A DNA stretch of 64,000 nt. Source: Paenibacillus sp. LS1 (GTDB lineage: Bacteria; Bacillota; Bacilli; Paenibacillales; Paenibacillaceae). The stretch covers positions 367,231-431,230 of the forward strand of contig NZ_JAPDOE010000003.1 in the NCBI RefSeq assembly GCF_026013365.1. Reading direction: 5' to 3'. Under the pieces are notes generated by a model. That model was not told where the DNA came from. It saw only the letters and a program-made list of their open reading frames with translations, and did not search any database. Positions 38,204 through 47,783 of this stretch are shown in pieces. Position 1 is the stretch's first letter, and each line of letters begins with the position of its first letter. The translations under genes and the position numbers were made by a program.

Positions 38204-38224
38204 AAAAAGCGGCTCATTGCCGCC
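38204..38224 (-). terminator. noc terminator
   Basis: Stem GGCGGC / GCCGCT with a short loop, then TTTTTA on the minus strand, 12 bp past the noc stop. It separates noc from parAB. The rest of 38050-38235 holds only the parA upstream region. Confidence 0.8.
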
Positions 38225-38235
38225 ATAAGCTTCAA

Positions 38236-39054
38236 TTATTTGCGTTTGGGAATATGAATAACGATCTCGTAATGATCCTCATGGTCGGCTTCTTTTGTTT
38301 TGATGTCCAGACCAGAGCCAGTTACCATATCAATGGATTGGCGAATTGTATTAAGTGCAAGTCTTACGTCCTTGGTAAAGGAAACACGTTTGGATTTTTT
38401 AATCTTGGAAGATTCCTTGTAGAAAGCAACACGCGCCTCTGTCTGTTTCACATTCAATTCTTTTTCAATAATCTCACCGAGCAACTTCATCTGTAGTTCT
38501 TCCGTATCGAGAGAAAGTAAAGCTCTTGCATGCCGTTCAGAAATTTTACGTTCCATCAATGCGGCCTTAATGCCTTCCGGGAGTTGTAACAACCGAATTT
38601 TGTTGGCGATGGTTGACTGGCTTTTGCCGAGTCGTTGTGCAAGACTTTCCTGTGTCAGTTGATGTAAGTCAATCAGTTTCTGATAGGCCACGGCTTCTTC
38701 TATCGAAGTCAATCCTTCACGTTGCAAGTTCTCAATCAGTGCAATGGATGCGGCCTGAGAATCGTTGAATTCACGCACAATGGCTGGAATCGTATCCAGA
38801 CCCAGTTTTCGAACTGCACGCCAGCGACGTTCCCCGGCAATAATCTCATATGATCCATTTCGCACGCGAACGACAATAGGCTGAATTACGCCATGTGTTT
38901 TAATCGTCTGCAACAACTCATCAATTTTATCATCATCAAAAATAGTACGGGGTTGATATGGGCTGCTCACAATTTCATTAACCGGAATCTGTTTGATCTC
39001 ATCTCCGTTATTGCGCTCCGCCAAACCAAACAACTTCGAAAATTGTTCTTTCAT
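38236..39054 (-). CDS. noc: nucleoid occlusion protein Noc
   Basis: A ParB paralogue that binds Noc sites and the membrane to block FtsZ assembly over the nucleoid. The 272 residues start [15 protein letters not shown], matching the amphipathic membrane-targeting helix of Noc. The ParB-like domain (GERRWRAV), HTH and C-terminal domain follow. I start at ATG 39054; AGGTGG is about 11 nt upstream. The GTG five codons earlier would spoil the N-terminal helix. It lies between rsmG and parA as in B. subtilis. Confidence 0.95.
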   Translation of the reverse strand: MKEQFSKLFGLAERNNGDEIKQIPVNEIVSSPYQPRTIFDDDKIDELLQTIKTHGVIQPIVVRVRNGSYEIIAGERRWRAVRKLGLDTIPAIVREFNDSQAASIALIENLQREGLTSIEEAVAYQKLIDLHQLTQESLAQRLGKSQSTIANKIRLLQLPEGIKAALMERKISERHARALLSLDTEELQMKLLGEIIEKELNVKQTEARVAFYKESSKIKKSKRVSFTKDVRLALNTIRQSIDMVTGSGLDIKTKEADHEDHYEIVIHIPKRK

Positions 39055-39485
39055 TCCGCAGATTACCACCTAGTTTCGTAATAGCTCCCACAGTCTTTGC
39101 AGGTGCTTCTTATTCAATAAGCGACCCTTCACATGCATCGTTCTTGGAATAAGTTTTGCCTTTCATAACGCTTCCTGTCATGCAACATTGAACGCATATC
39201 CATCTATCTATACATATACTCTATGATCACTGTAACCCAGGATCGGATACTTCTATTCTATCATCTTTTCTATCATAATCCTATGCTTACCTATTCTTTA
39301 AACTCTGCTTATTTTCCTGCTTTTTCTTTGTGAATATTGGGAATATGACGACTTGTACACATATAATTCTTGAAAATGTTTATGAGTTACTACGCGTCGG
39401 AATCGATCATTACGCATAATTAAAGAGATATGTAATAGGAAGTATCTGTGATGTTAATCCAGTACTCCATTTCCAGAAAACAAAA
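39055..39485. other. noc-rsmG intergenic region
   Basis: About 430 bp without a gene. It should hold the noc promoter, but no convincing -35/-10 pair stands out. The distal end is the parS-bearing hairpin. Confidence 0.5.
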
Positions 39486-39517
39486 AAAGAGAATGTTTCA
39501 CGTGAAACATCCTCTTT
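39486..39517 (-). terminator. rsmG terminator whose stem is a parS site
   Basis: TGTTTCACGTGAAACA (39494-39509) is a perfect parS. It is flanked by further complementary bases (AAAGAG at 39486-39491 and CTCTTT at 39512-39517, with one mismatch between), and on the minus strand the arm runs into a T-rich tract. The same palindrome thus appears to be both a ParB loading site and an intrinsic terminator stem downstream of rsmG. Confidence 0.8.
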
Positions 39518-39570
39518 ATCTATATCTAAAATTATATTTTGTTTTGACTCACTTCAAAACCATCACACAG

Positions 39571-40293
39571 CTATATCAGCGGAGTCTTCATCGGAGTGCC
39601 TGGTTTGCGCGGATACTTATAAGGTGTCTTATCAAATTTTTGGATCAAGATGATGTGACGCTCTGATTCTTCAACTGGCAGCTGGAAAGGGTGAACGGCT
39701 TTTACCCGTCCTTTCAGCTGATTAAAGCTGAACTCCGCTTCCTTCATTTCCTCACGCGGGTCTCCGCCCTTCATCGCAGCAAAAATTCCACTTTTACGAA
39801 CAAACGGAAGGCAAAATTCATTCAGCACAGCCAGCTTGGCTACGGCACGCGCCGTAACGAGATCGTAACTGTCACGATACCCTTCTTTGCGTCCAATCTC
39901 TTCAGCACGTCCATGGACCAATTCCACGTCTGTCAGGCCAAGGATATCTACCACATGTTGCAGAAACCCAATACGTTTATTCAGTGAATCAATGATCGTC
40001 AGCTTGATGTGCGGAAAACAGATTTTCAGGGGTAATCCCGGAAAACCTGCTCCCGAACCTATATCAGCAAGCTTATTCACTTTGTTCATGTCTGTATAAA
40101 AAGCCAGCGATACCGAATCATAGAAATGTTTTGTATACACTTGCTCACGATCCGTAATTCCGGTCAGATTCATCTTTTCATTCCAGGATACCAGTTCCTG
40201 ATAATACAGTTCGAATTGCTCCAACTGGAGTTCGCCCAGCTCTAATCCATGTTTCTTTAAGCGCCGCTGCAGTTGCTGTTGAATATCGTCCAT
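39571..40293 (-). CDS. rsmG: 16S rRNA (guanine-N7) methyltransferase RsmG
   Basis: Methylates G527 of 16S rRNA (E. coli numbering); loss gives low-level streptomycin resistance. The 240 residues contain the SAM-binding motif ADIGSGAGFPGLPLK (about 76-90) and the conserved MNLTGI (about 41-46). The start codon overlaps the mnmG stop (1 bp), so it is coupled. Formerly gidB. Confidence 0.97.
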   Translation of the reverse strand: MDDIQQQLQRRLKKHGLELGELQLEQFELYYQELVSWNEKMNLTGITDREQVYTKHFYDSVSLAFYTDMNKVNKLADIGSGAGFPGLPLKICFPHIKLTIIDSLNKRIGFLQHVVDILGLTDVELVHGRAEEIGRKEGYRDSYDLVTARAVAKLAVLNEFCLPFVRKSGIFAAMKGGDPREEMKEAEFSFNQLKGRVKAVHPFQLPVEESERHIILIQKFDKTPYKYPRKPGTPMKTPLI

Positions 40294-42182
40294 TATTGTC
40301 CCCTTGCTGCGGTTACACGGTTATAATGCTCCAGGTAGACCAGCAGAATGGAGATGTCGGCAGGAGTAACTCCAGCAATACGAGAAGCCTGACCAATCGA
40401 GATTGGACGAATCGTAGCGAGCTTCTGCTTGGCTTCCATAGCAAGACCATGAATCTCATCATATACGATAGTGTCCGGAATTTTCTTTTTCTCCATCTTT
40501 TGCAAACGTTCCACGTGGATCAATTGTTTCTCAATATAACCCGCATACTTTATTTGTATTTCGACTTGTTCTTTCATATCTGCTGTCAGTTCTACCTCAG
40601 ATGGTGAGATCTGTTCAATCAGTTCATACCCCAGCTCTGGGCGACGAAGCAAGGTAAGCAACGTACTTCCATCCTGAATAGGTGTAGATCCGTACTCTTC
40701 CAGTTTCGCGTTCACTTCAACCGGGCGAGCCTTAGCCACTTTCAGACGCGCGACTTCCTGCTCGACTTTCGCCTTTTTATCCAGGAATTTCGCATAACGA
40801 TCTTCAGGAATCAGTCCAATATCATGTCCGATTTCCGTCAAACGCATATCTGCATTATCATGGCGAAGCAACAGACGATACTCGGCACGTGAAGTCAACA
40901 GACGATAAGGCTCATTCGTACCCTTCGTTACCAGATCATCAATCAGCACGCCAATATAACCTTGGGAACGATCAAGGACAATCGGTTCTTTGTCTTGTAC
41001 TTTGCGCGCTGCATTAATGCCGGCCATAACACCTTGTCCAGCCGCTTCTTCATAACCGGAAGTACCGTTAATCTGACCCGCTGTGAACAGACCTGGCAGA
41101 CGTTTGGTTTCAAGGGATGGCCACAATTGTGTTGGCACCATCGCATCGTATTCAATCGCATAGCCGTTACGCATCATTTCTACTTTTTCCATACCTGGAA
41201 TCGAGCGCAGAACCGCAAGCTGAACGTCTTCTGGCAGACTCGTAGATAGCCCCTGCACATAATACTCCGATGTATTTTTGCCTTCCGGCTCCAGGAAAAT
41301 CTGATGTTTGGGTTTGTCGCTAAACCGGACAATTTTATCTTCAATGGATGGACAATAACGCGGTCCAGTCCCTTCAATTACACCGGAGAACATCGGTGCA
41401 CGATGCAGATTATCATTAATAATCTGATGTGTTTCCACAGATGTATACGTCAACCAGCAAGGCAACTGCTCATTATCAGAAGATTCTGTTTCATAGGAAA
41501 AGAACTTCGGCTCATCATCACCAGGCTGAATTTCGGTTTTGCTAAAATCAATCGTATCCTTGTGTACACGTGGTGGTGTACCTGTTTTGAAACGAACCAG
41601 ATCGAAGCCCAGTTCACGCAGATGCTCTGACAATTTAAGAGATGGTTGTTGATTGTTCGGTCCACTCTCATACATCAACTCACCCATAATTACTTTACCG
41701 CGCAAGTATGTGCCTGTCGTCAGAACGACTGCTTTGGCCCGATACTCTGTTCCGGTCTGAGTCACAACTCCTACACAATTTCCGTCTTCAACGATCAGTC
41801 GATCAACCATACCCTGACGCATGGTCAGATTACGTTCATTCTCCATCGTTTCCTTCATCTTATGCTGGTAGGAGAATTTATCCGCCTGGGCACGAAGTGC
41901 GTGAACAGCAGGCCCTTTACCCGTGTTAAGCATCCGCATCTGAATAAAGGTCTTATCGATATTCCGTCCCATTTCTCCACCAAGTGCATCAATTTCACGT
42001 ACAACATGTCCTTTGGCCGGTCCCCCAATGGATGGGTTACAAGGCATAAAGGCCACCATATCCAGATTGATCGTAATCATCAGCGTTTTGGACCCCATAC
42101 GGGCTGCGGCCAGCGCGGATTCCACACCAGCATGTCCTGCACCAACGACGATTACATCATAACTGCCGCCATCAAAAGCCAT
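40293..42182 (-). CDS. mnmG: tRNA uridine 5-carboxymethylaminomethyl modification enzyme MnmG
   Basis: The FAD-dependent partner of MnmE, making (c)mnm5U at wobble position 34 of some tRNAs. The 629 residues carry the FAD dinucleotide-binding motif [19 protein letters not shown] at 12-30, the [12 protein letters not shown] segment with a conserved Cys, and the [12 protein letters not shown] motif. Length is normal. AAGGAGG lies before the ATG. Transcribed before rsmG; formerly gidA. Confidence 0.98.
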   Translation of the reverse strand: MAFDGGSYDVIVVGAGHAGVESALAAARMGSKTLMITINLDMVAFMPCNPSIGGPAKGHVVREIDALGGEMGRNIDKTFIQMRMLNTGKGPAVHALRAQADKFSYQHKMKETMENERNLTMRQGMVDRLIVEDGNCVGVVTQTGTEYRAKAVVLTTGTYLRGKVIMGELMYESGPNNQQPSLKLSEHLRELGFDLVRFKTGTPPRVHKDTIDFSKTEIQPGDDEPKFFSYETESSDNEQLPCWLTYTSVETHQIINDNLHRAPMFSGVIEGTGPRYCPSIEDKIVRFSDKPKHQIFLEPEGKNTSEYYVQGLSTSLPEDVQLAVLRSIPGMEKVEMMRNGYAIEYDAMVPTQLWPSLETKRLPGLFTAGQINGTSGYEEAAGQGVMAGINAARKVQDKEPIVLDRSQGYIGVLIDDLVTKGTNEPYRLLTSRAEYRLLLRHDNADMRLTEIGHDIGLIPEDRYAKFLDKKAKVEQEVARLKVAKARPVEVNAKLEEYGSTPIQDGSTLLTLLRRPELGYELIEQISPSEVELTADMKEQVEIQIKYAGYIEKQLIHVERLQKMEKKKIPDTIVYDEIHGLAMEAKQKLATIRPISIGQASRIAGVTPADISILLVYLEHYNRVTAARGQ

Positions 42183-42362
42183 TCCTGTTTACCTCCTTAT
42201 AATGAAAACGAAATACTGCTAACCGTTCATCGGAACTTGCATTCCTATCTATATGAAACCAACACGTAATGGCTACAACATCATTCCATCCTTTGACAAC
42301 AGGCAGAAATTGTACCTTTCCATCATACACTACGATTCAAGTCAATTCGCAGTATATTTTTT

Positions 42363-43739
42363 TTACTTTCCTAGACAGAACTGGGAGAAAATTTGATCAA
42401 TTAATGCATCATGTGCTGTATCTCCAACAATCTCGCCCAAATGCTCCCACGCCAAACGAACATCAATCTGAATCATATCGATTGGAATGAACTGCTCTGC
42501 CGCTTCATAGGCATCCACTAAGGACTGCTTCGCTTTTTTGAGCAACGCAATATGACGCACATTACTGACATAGGTCAGATCTGCGGACTCCAGTTTACCA
42601 CTGAAGAATAGCGTAGAGATGGCATCTTCCAGTCGATCCACACCCAGATCATCTTTCACCGACATCGGTACAAGCCGTTCTTCCGGAATGTAACGAAGCA
42701 GCACGTCACGTTCTACCTGTGGCGTTAAGTCCATTTTATTCATAATGATTATCGATTGTCTACCGCGGATTTGTTCCAATAATTCAATCTCATCGGGATG
42801 AAGAGGCTCCGCAGCATTCACGACCATCAAGATCAGATCGGCTTCACTTACCGCAGAACGAGAGCGTTCTACCCCGATCTTCTCTACAACGTCCATCGTT
42901 TCCCGAATTCCTGCCGTATCCAGTAACTTCAGCGGAATATTATTAATGGTAATGAACTCCTCGATCACATCACGAGTTGTTCCTGGAATATCCGTGACGA
43001 TAGCTCGATTGTCTTGCGCAAGTGTATTCATCAATGAGGATTTACCTACGTTAGGTCGTCCAACAATAGCCGTCGTGATACCTTCTCGCAGGATTTTTCC
43101 TTGCTCTGCTGTAGTCAGCAATTTATCGATCTCAGTCATAACCTGACTGGACTTTTCTTTAATAAAATCAGACGTTAACGACTCCACATCATGCTCGGGG
43201 TAATCGATATTTACTTCAATGTGAGCCAGTGTTTCCACCAATGTATATCGTAAATCACGCAGTTTAGAGGATAGTTTGCCTTCAACTTGTTTCAGTGCAA
43301 CCGAGAAAGCCCGGTCCGATTTGGAACGAATAAGATCCATGACACCTTCCGCCTGAGACAGATCAATCCGCCCATTGAGGAAAGCACGCTTCGTGAACTC
43401 ACCGGGTTCAGCCAGACGAATATCGAGCTGTAACAGCAAGTCCATGACCCGTTTTACGGACACCACACCGCCATGCGCACTGATCTCCACGACATCTTCT
43501 GTTGTGAATGACCGAGGTGCACGCATTACCGTAACTAGCACTTCCTCGATCTTCTCGCCGCTCGCCGGATCTATGATATGACCATAATGAACCGTATGAG
43601 ATGCTGCTTGAGTTAAAGGCGTTTTGCTGCGAAAAATCTTTTCCGTCTCCGACACTGCTTCCGGGCCGCTGACCCGGATCACGGCGATACCCGCCTCTCC
43701 GACAGCCGTTGATATCGCTGTGATCGTATCACTGATCAT
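42363..43739 (-). CDS. mnmE: tRNA modification GTPase MnmE
   Basis: The G protein of the MnmE-MnmG complex. The 458 residues show the N-terminal folate-binding domain (1-118), helical domain and inserted G domain with GRPNVGKSS (G1), DTAG (G3) and NKMD (G4). The C-terminal FCLGK supplies the essential Cys of the CxGK motif. Identical in plan to B. subtilis ThdF/TrmE. Start MISDTITAIST is standard. Confidence 0.98.
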   Translation of the reverse strand: MISDTITAISTAVGEAGIAVIRVSGPEAVSETEKIFRSKTPLTQAASHTVHYGHIIDPASGEKIEEVLVTVMRAPRSFTTEDVVEISAHGGVVSVKRVMDLLLQLDIRLAEPGEFTKRAFLNGRIDLSQAEGVMDLIRSKSDRAFSVALKQVEGKLSSKLRDLRYTLVETLAHIEVNIDYPEHDVESLTSDFIKEKSSQVMTEIDKLLTTAEQGKILREGITTAIVGRPNVGKSSLMNTLAQDNRAIVTDIPGTTRDVIEEFITINNIPLKLLDTAGIRETMDVVEKIGVERSRSAVSEADLILMVVNAAEPLHPDEIELLEQIRGRQSIIIMNKMDLTPQVERDVLLRYIPEERLVPMSVKDDLGVDRLEDAISTLFFSGKLESADLTYVSNVRHIALLKKAKQSLVDAYEAAEQFIPIDMIQIDVRLAWEHLGEIVGDTAHDALIDQIFSQFCLGK

Positions 43740-43893
43740 GGTTATCTCTCCTTGCTCTATTTTAAAATTGCCGCCCCTCAGGGGGCGCCATATCCATTTT
43801 CAAATCTATTAATGATATATCATATGACATACTGCTTATCGTATTAAGTTCACTATTTACCTGTACTACGCATCTTATCAAATTGCTTCTGTA

Positions 43894-43936
43894 CGAAAAA
43901 AGCAATGGCTTCTGCACCGGGCAGGAAGCCATTGCG
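43894..43936 (-). terminator. terminator after khpB
   Basis: Perfect 11-bp stem GCAATGGCTTC / GAAGCCATTGC, T6 on the minus strand, 15 bp past the khpB stop. It separates the rnpA-yidC-khpB unit from mnmE. Confidence 0.9.
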
Positions 43937-43950
43937 TCTTCAATTTCGTG

Positions 43951-44652
43951 TTATTTCGTGGTAATGACCACACGCCGATTAGGCTCTTCGCCCTTACTTA
44001 ACGTCTTAATCTGCGGGTGATTTTGCAGCTTTGCATGAATGACTTTTCGTTCGAGCGGAGGCATTGGCTCCAGTACAACTTCCTTGCCGGTACGGATTGC
44101 TTGTCCAGCCAACCGTTCAGCCAGATCCTCCAACGTCTTCCGCCGACGTTGACGGAAATTCTCCGCGTCGAGCACAATTCGAACGAAGCTTTCCGAGTAT
44201 CGGTTCGCTACAATGTTCGTTAGATACTGAAGCGCATCCAGCGTCTGTCCACGTCTGCCAATAATCATGCCCAGGTCTTCACCGGCAATATTGAAGATAT
44301 GTCCGTCACGCTGTTTTTTGATATGCACTTCAACATCCAGTCCCATACCTGTTGCGACCTCTTTCAAGAAAGCAGCCGCTTCTTCATAGGGATTTTTAGC
44401 TGCGACACCCTCAAGTAATGAATCTACTTCAGGTACGTGTGCGGCTGGCTTGATCGGCTGTTGAACAACTTCGGGTACAGGCAATAGTTTTACTTCAACT
44501 TTGGCCGCCTTCACCCCGATCAAACCCAGGAATCCTTTTGACGGCTGCTCTAACACTTGTATCTCGACCTTGTCCCGACTTACGCCAAGCTCGGTCAATC
44601 CTTGGTTTACAGCATCTTCAACGGTTTTTCCTGACGTAATGACTTTGGTCAT
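43951..44652 (-). CDS. khpB: RNA-binding protein KhpB (Jag/SpoIIIJ-associated)
   Basis: A 233-residue RNA-binding protein that partners KhpA and influences division and, in Bacillus, sporulation gene expression. It contains an N-terminal Jag-N domain (about 1-50, with GFLGLIGVKAAKVEV), a KH domain (about 85-160, with MIIGRRGQTLDALQYL) and an R3H domain (about 170-233, with Arg/His-rich MPPLERKVIHAKLQ). Its ATG overlaps the yidC stop as ATGA, so the two are translationally coupled. Confidence 0.95.
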   Translation of the reverse strand: MTKVITSGKTVEDAVNQGLTELGVSRDKVEIQVLEQPSKGFLGLIGVKAAKVEVKLLPVPEVVQQPIKPAAHVPEVDSLLEGVAAKNPYEEAAAFLKEVATGMGLDVEVHIKKQRDGHIFNIAGEDLGMIIGRRGQTLDALQYLTNIVANRYSESFVRIVLDAENFRQRRRKTLEDLAERLAGQAIRTGKEVVLEPMPPLERKVIHAKLQNHPQIKTLSKGEEPNRRVVITTK

Positions 44653-45527
44653 TTCGATTTTTTGGCCCCTTTCGACCCTTTTCCAGAGACGGTCGCTTTG
44701 CCACCGTTTTTGCGTTTAGCTCCGTTTTTGGAAGAGCTATTCTGCTTCACGTTGACCTCAGCCACGATTTTATCATTATTCCGGTAAAGGAAATAGTTTT
44801 GCACGATCGTGTAGATGTTACTGTAGAACCAGTACAGCGGAAGTGCTGACGGGAACTGATAAGACATTACGAAGATCAAAATTGGGTATACCCATAGCAT
44901 AAACTGCATCGGACCCACTTGCTGTGCAGGGTTCATACGCATCATCATCCATGTTTGAATGAATGTTGTGATGGCAGCTAGCACTGGCAAAATAAACAGG
45001 TGATCCGGTTCCCCGAGCTGGAGCCACAAGAAATCATGTGTTCTCAGACTGGAGTTTCCGTAAATTGAGTTATAAAGTGCGATGTAAATCGGCATCTGAA
45101 TCAGAAGTGGCAGACAACCCGCCATCGGATTAACTTTGTTCTCCTGAAACAACTTCATTGTTTCTTGCTGAACTTTCTCAGGTGTATCTTTAAACTTGGC
45201 TTGAATCTCCTTCAACTGCGGCTGAATCGCCTGCATAGCTTTGGAGCTACGGACTTGTTTCATTGTTAATGGTAAAATCAATGTCCGTACAATAAGCACC
45301 ATCACGAGGACGGCCAGTCCATATTCACCGTTGAACCAGTTGGCGAATGTATCGAGCGCCAGTGAGAACCAGTAAATAACATTAGCTTGCCAAAAAGAAT
45401 CACTATTCTTCAGATCTTCCGTAGTAACCCCGGCTCCCTGTGGAGTACATCCGGCGAGTACAGTGACCATTGCAATGACTGCAATGAGGAGAATCCACTT
45501 CCCCTTTGATGTCTTCAATCGCGACAC
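44649..45527 (-). CDS. yidC: membrane protein insertase YidC (SpoIIIJ/OxaA1)
   Basis: Inserts membrane proteins with or without SecYEG and, as SpoIIIJ, is needed for forespore development. The 292 residues include a lipoprotein signal with lipobox LAGC (Cys27), five TM helices and a Lys-rich cytoplasmic tail. The conserved positively charged groove segment MKQVRSSKAMQAIQP is present. GTG start, with GAGAGGGG at 7 nt. In the conserved rnpA-yidC-jag order. Confidence 0.96.
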   Translation of the reverse strand: MSRLKTSKGKWILLIAVIAMVTVLAGCTPQGAGVTTEDLKNSDSFWQANVIYWFSLALDTFANWFNGEYGLAVLVMVLIVRTLILPLTMKQVRSSKAMQAIQPQLKEIQAKFKDTPEKVQQETMKLFQENKVNPMAGCLPLLIQMPIYIALYNSIYGNSSLRTHDFLWLQLGEPDHLFILPVLAAITTFIQTWMMMRMNPAQQVGPMQFMLWVYPILIFVMSYQFPSALPLYWFYSNIYTIVQNYFLYRNNDKIVAEVNVKQNSSSKNGAKRKNGGKATVSGKGSKGAKKSK

Positions 45528-45601
45528 TTCATAACCCCTCTCTTAACCATTCCATTCCACCGTAAATCATACCATAATTAGGAGGACAAATAAACCGAAG
45601 C

Positions 45602-45952
45602 TTACCGCTTACTCGACTTCAGAAGAGAGCCCTTGCGCATCGCATGGAGCAGGCTTTTTTCCATCTCCTTATAGGGCATGTCCAGTGCACCTTTTCTGAC
45701 GATGAAAATCAGATCCATCTGCGTGACAATCTCATGTTCATGATGACGAACAATTTCCTTAATCATGCGTCTCATCCGGTTGCGTACGACAGCGTTTCCG
45801 ATTTTCTTGCTGCATGATACGCCGACCCGGAATTGTTCCGTATCTTTACGGCGGCAGCCATACACCACGAATTGATGATTGGCAAACGATTTTCCATACC
45901 GGTATACGCGGCTAAAGTCCGCCCGGTTTCGTAGACGCAGTCTTTTATACAC
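45602..45952 (-). CDS. rnpA: ribonuclease P protein component
   Basis: The protein subunit that helps RNase P RNA cut tRNA 5' leaders. The 116 residues carry the start RLRNRADFSRVYRYGKS and the RNR motif region GNAVVRNRMRRMIKE. GTG start with a GGAGAAG upstream. In most bacteria it follows rpmH within a few dozen bases; here about 400 bp and a terminator separate them. Confidence 0.97.
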   Translation of the reverse strand: MYKRLRLRNRADFSRVYRYGKSFANHQFVVYGCRRKDTEQFRVGVSCSKKIGNAVVRNRMRRMIKEIVRHHEHEIVTQMDLIFIVRKGALDMPYKEMEKSLLHAMRKGSLLKSSKR

Positions 45953-46054
45953 GGCACTTCTCCTTGCTGTTCTCCACCATTGTTATTGACGGAGGCCTCA
46001 TTACTGATTTAGTATAGGCTTTCTTGAATAACGGTAAACCGTCTGGGCGACAAC

Positions 46055-46165
46055 TTCATTTGGGATGATTGTTGATCGGTAATTAAAACCGAGCATACAT
46101 TCATCCCGGATGATTGTTGATCAGCCACTTGAACTGAACAGTATTCATCCCGTGATGATCGCAGA
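46055..46165. repeat. degenerate tandem repeat, period 44-45 bp
   Basis: TTCATCCCGGATGATTGTTG-type units begin at 46055, 46100 and 46144. The first two share the stretch GATGATTGTTGATC; the third is more diverged and partial. It lies in the unusual rnpA-rpmH gap (45953-46356), which has no convincing gene. Confidence 0.7.
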
Positions 46166-46321
46166 ACGGATATAATAACCAAACCAACATACATCCTTAT
46201 ATAAGGTAAGTTTTCGAAAATAGAAAACTCACTCAACATACATAGATATGTTTTCCGAACTTTTCCGCAGACCATTCAGACCTGATCTGTACCAGCATCC
46301 AGTCTGAAATGATCCAAATTA

Positions 46322-46349
46322 AGAAAAAAAAGACCACCTCGGTGGTCTT
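46322..46349 (-). terminator. rpmH terminator
   Basis: Stem AGACCACC / GGTGGTCT with a T8 tract on the minus strand, 8 bp past the rpmH stop. It would separate rpmH from rnpA transcription. Confidence 0.9.
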
Positions 46350-46356
46350 CAATGCA

Positions 46357-46491
46357 TTAAGCACTCAGGTTTTTACGGCCTTTAAGGCGACGTGCGGCCA
46401 AAATTTTACGGCCGTTGCTCGTGCTCATTCTTTTCCGGAAACCATGAACTTTTTTACGTTTGCTAACGTTCGGTTTGAATGTAGGTCTCAA
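46357..46491 (-). CDS. rpmH: 50S ribosomal protein L34
   Basis: A 44-residue, very basic large-subunit protein starting with [17 protein letters not shown] and containing [14 protein letters not shown]. It starts with TTG at 46491, supported by an excellent AGGAGGTG at 7 nt; the non-ATG start and small size make it easy to miss. It marks the left boundary of the origin region, being the last minus-strand gene before the strand switch. Confidence 0.97.
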   Translation of the reverse strand: MRPTFKPNVSKRKKVHGFRKRMSTSNGRKILAARRLKGRKNLSA

Positions 46492-46564
46492 TGTATTGCA
46501 CCTCCTCACAAGGAAATACTTATGTGATGAATCACTTTCATCTTCACAGAAAACACCTTTATAT

Positions 46565-46593
46565 ATTTAACCATGATCACCTGGAAAAGTCAA
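46565..46593 (-). promoter_or_regulatory. rpmH promoter
   Basis: Minus strand: -35 TTGACT (46588-46593), 17-bp spacer, -10 TTAAAT (46565-46570), about 75 bp upstream of the TTG start. Confidence 0.65.
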
Positions 46594-46708
46594 CTGCAAG
46601 CCTCAAGGCTTCTCCCTCTTTTATGTACGCTCTCCATTCCGTCAAAAATGATGACCAGAGTCCGCTCACTTGATTACCATTGACAAGCCCCAAAGAGAGT
46701 CACAAAAG

Positions 46709-46823
46709 TTATCCCCAGACCCTTATCAGATCACGATAATACCGCATTTATAGTTATCCACACCCTCCAATACCCGCTATCTCCTTCAATACTTCCTGTT
46801 TGAAGTTATTCACATGTGGATAA
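46709..46823. promoter_or_regulatory. left DnaA-box cluster (oriC, rpmH side)
   Basis: TTATCCCCA (46709-46717), perfect TTATCCACA (46754-46762), and the back-to-back pair TTATTCACA (46806-46814) with TGTGGATAA (46815-46823, the reverse complement of TTATCCACA). They fit TTATNCACA apart from the first. The cluster corresponds in position to the rpmH-proximal part of a bipartite Bacillus oriC, but is separated from dnaA by the gnt operon. Confidence 0.8.
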
Positions 46824-47022
46824 TGATTATAGGCTTCCAATATGGTTGAATTCTGATCAAGTTGTATCCGCTTCAATTGAGGTTTACAAGCTTTTGAGAA
46901 AGGTGTAGGATAAAAAACACATCTTGTATACAAGTAGTCCTTTGAAAAAAACATCAGCCGTTATCTTGCATACTACAGACTATGGATTGAGCTGAAATGT
47001 CCAGTCCGCAAAATAGTTATGC

Positions 47023-47047
47023 TATGATCAGTAATGAACTGATTACT
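47023..47047 (+). promoter_or_regulatory. gntR promoter -10 and overlapping palindromes
   Basis: Extended -10 TGC-TATGAT (47023-47028) overlaps the inverted repeats ATCAGT-N5-ACTGAT (47027-47043) and AGTAAT-N6-ATTACT (47030-47047). This is a likely autoregulatory or other repressor site just downstream of the transcription start region. Confidence 0.5.
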
Positions 47048-47069
47048 TATTAATAGGAGCGTTAGCCAT

Positions 47070-47744
47070 ATGCTATTTCCTTCTTCCTGGCTTCAAGGGG
47101 CTTCCCGTGGTGAAGCTATTGCCTGCGAATTAAGGCTGCGGATCATCAGTGGTACCCTTCGTCCTGGAGAGATTTTGTCGGAAAATCGAATTGCGGCTGA
47201 TTTTGACAGCAGTCGTTCACCTGTCCGTGAAGCATTAAGAACATTGTCTAATGAAGGTCTAATTCGGCTTGAACGTATGGGTGTCGTTGTCCTGGGACTA
47301 CGGATCAAGGATGTCGAAGAATTGTATGATGTCCGTTTCCTAATTGAAAGTTTTGTGCAGCAGCGACTCGCCGGAGATGTTCCAGAGTCATTAATTACCC
47401 AGTTGCGTAACGTAATCGACAAAATGCAACTCGCTGGACGACATCAAGATGCTGTCGAATTCGCTTATCAGGATCTCGTTTTCCACGAAACCATCATTGA
47501 AGCAGCCCATCATTCGCGTATTTCACATCTATGGAAGAGTATTCGATATGTTGTGATGACCGTTATGCTACTCACGACGCGCAGAGTATTTGTTCAGGGC
47601 GAGCAGAAAGTAAGCGCTGTAATTGAGAAACACCGTTTGCTCGTTGAAGCATTAGAATCCGGTGACAAATTGCTCATTCAGGCTGGAGTCCGCACGTATT
47701 TCCAAGATTCCGGCAAAACCTTGCACGAAAGCTTTGATTCTTAA
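47070..47744 (+). CDS. gntR: GntR/FadR-family regulator of gluconate genes
   Basis: A 224-residue transcriptional repressor. The N-terminal winged helix (about 10-80) includes the GntR signature ILSENRIAADFDSSRSPVREALRTLSNEGLI; the C-terminal FCD ligand domain (about 85-215) carries metal/ligand His and Asp residues. In B. subtilis GntR is displaced by gluconate. The name rests on the adjacent gntP and gntK and on the upstream site matching the B. subtilis GntR operator. Start MLFPSSWLQG follows TAGGAGCG. Confidence 0.9.
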   Translation: MLFPSSWLQGASRGEAIACELRLRIISGTLRPGEILSENRIAADFDSSRSPVREALRTLSNEGLIRLERMGVVVLGLRIKDVEELYDVRFLIESFVQQRLAGDVPESLITQLRNVIDKMQLAGRHQDAVEFAYQDLVFHETIIEAAHHSRISHLWKSIRYVVMTVMLLTTRRVFVQGEQKVSAVIEKHRLLVEALESGDKLLIQAGVRTYFQDSGKTLHESFDS

Positions 47745-47783
47745 GAGGAGCAAAGCTTTTGCAATCATATCCGCTGTGAATGA

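Noticed and set aside
46009..46275. 88-residue minus-strand frame with an internal peptide repeat
   Set aside because: The repeated DQQSS segments simply reflect the 45-bp DNA repeat; no Shine-Dalgarno sequence and no family resemblance.
46754..46954. 66-residue minus-strand frame between rpmH and gntR
   Set aside because: It overlaps the left DnaA-box cluster, lacks a Shine-Dalgarno sequence and resembles no family.
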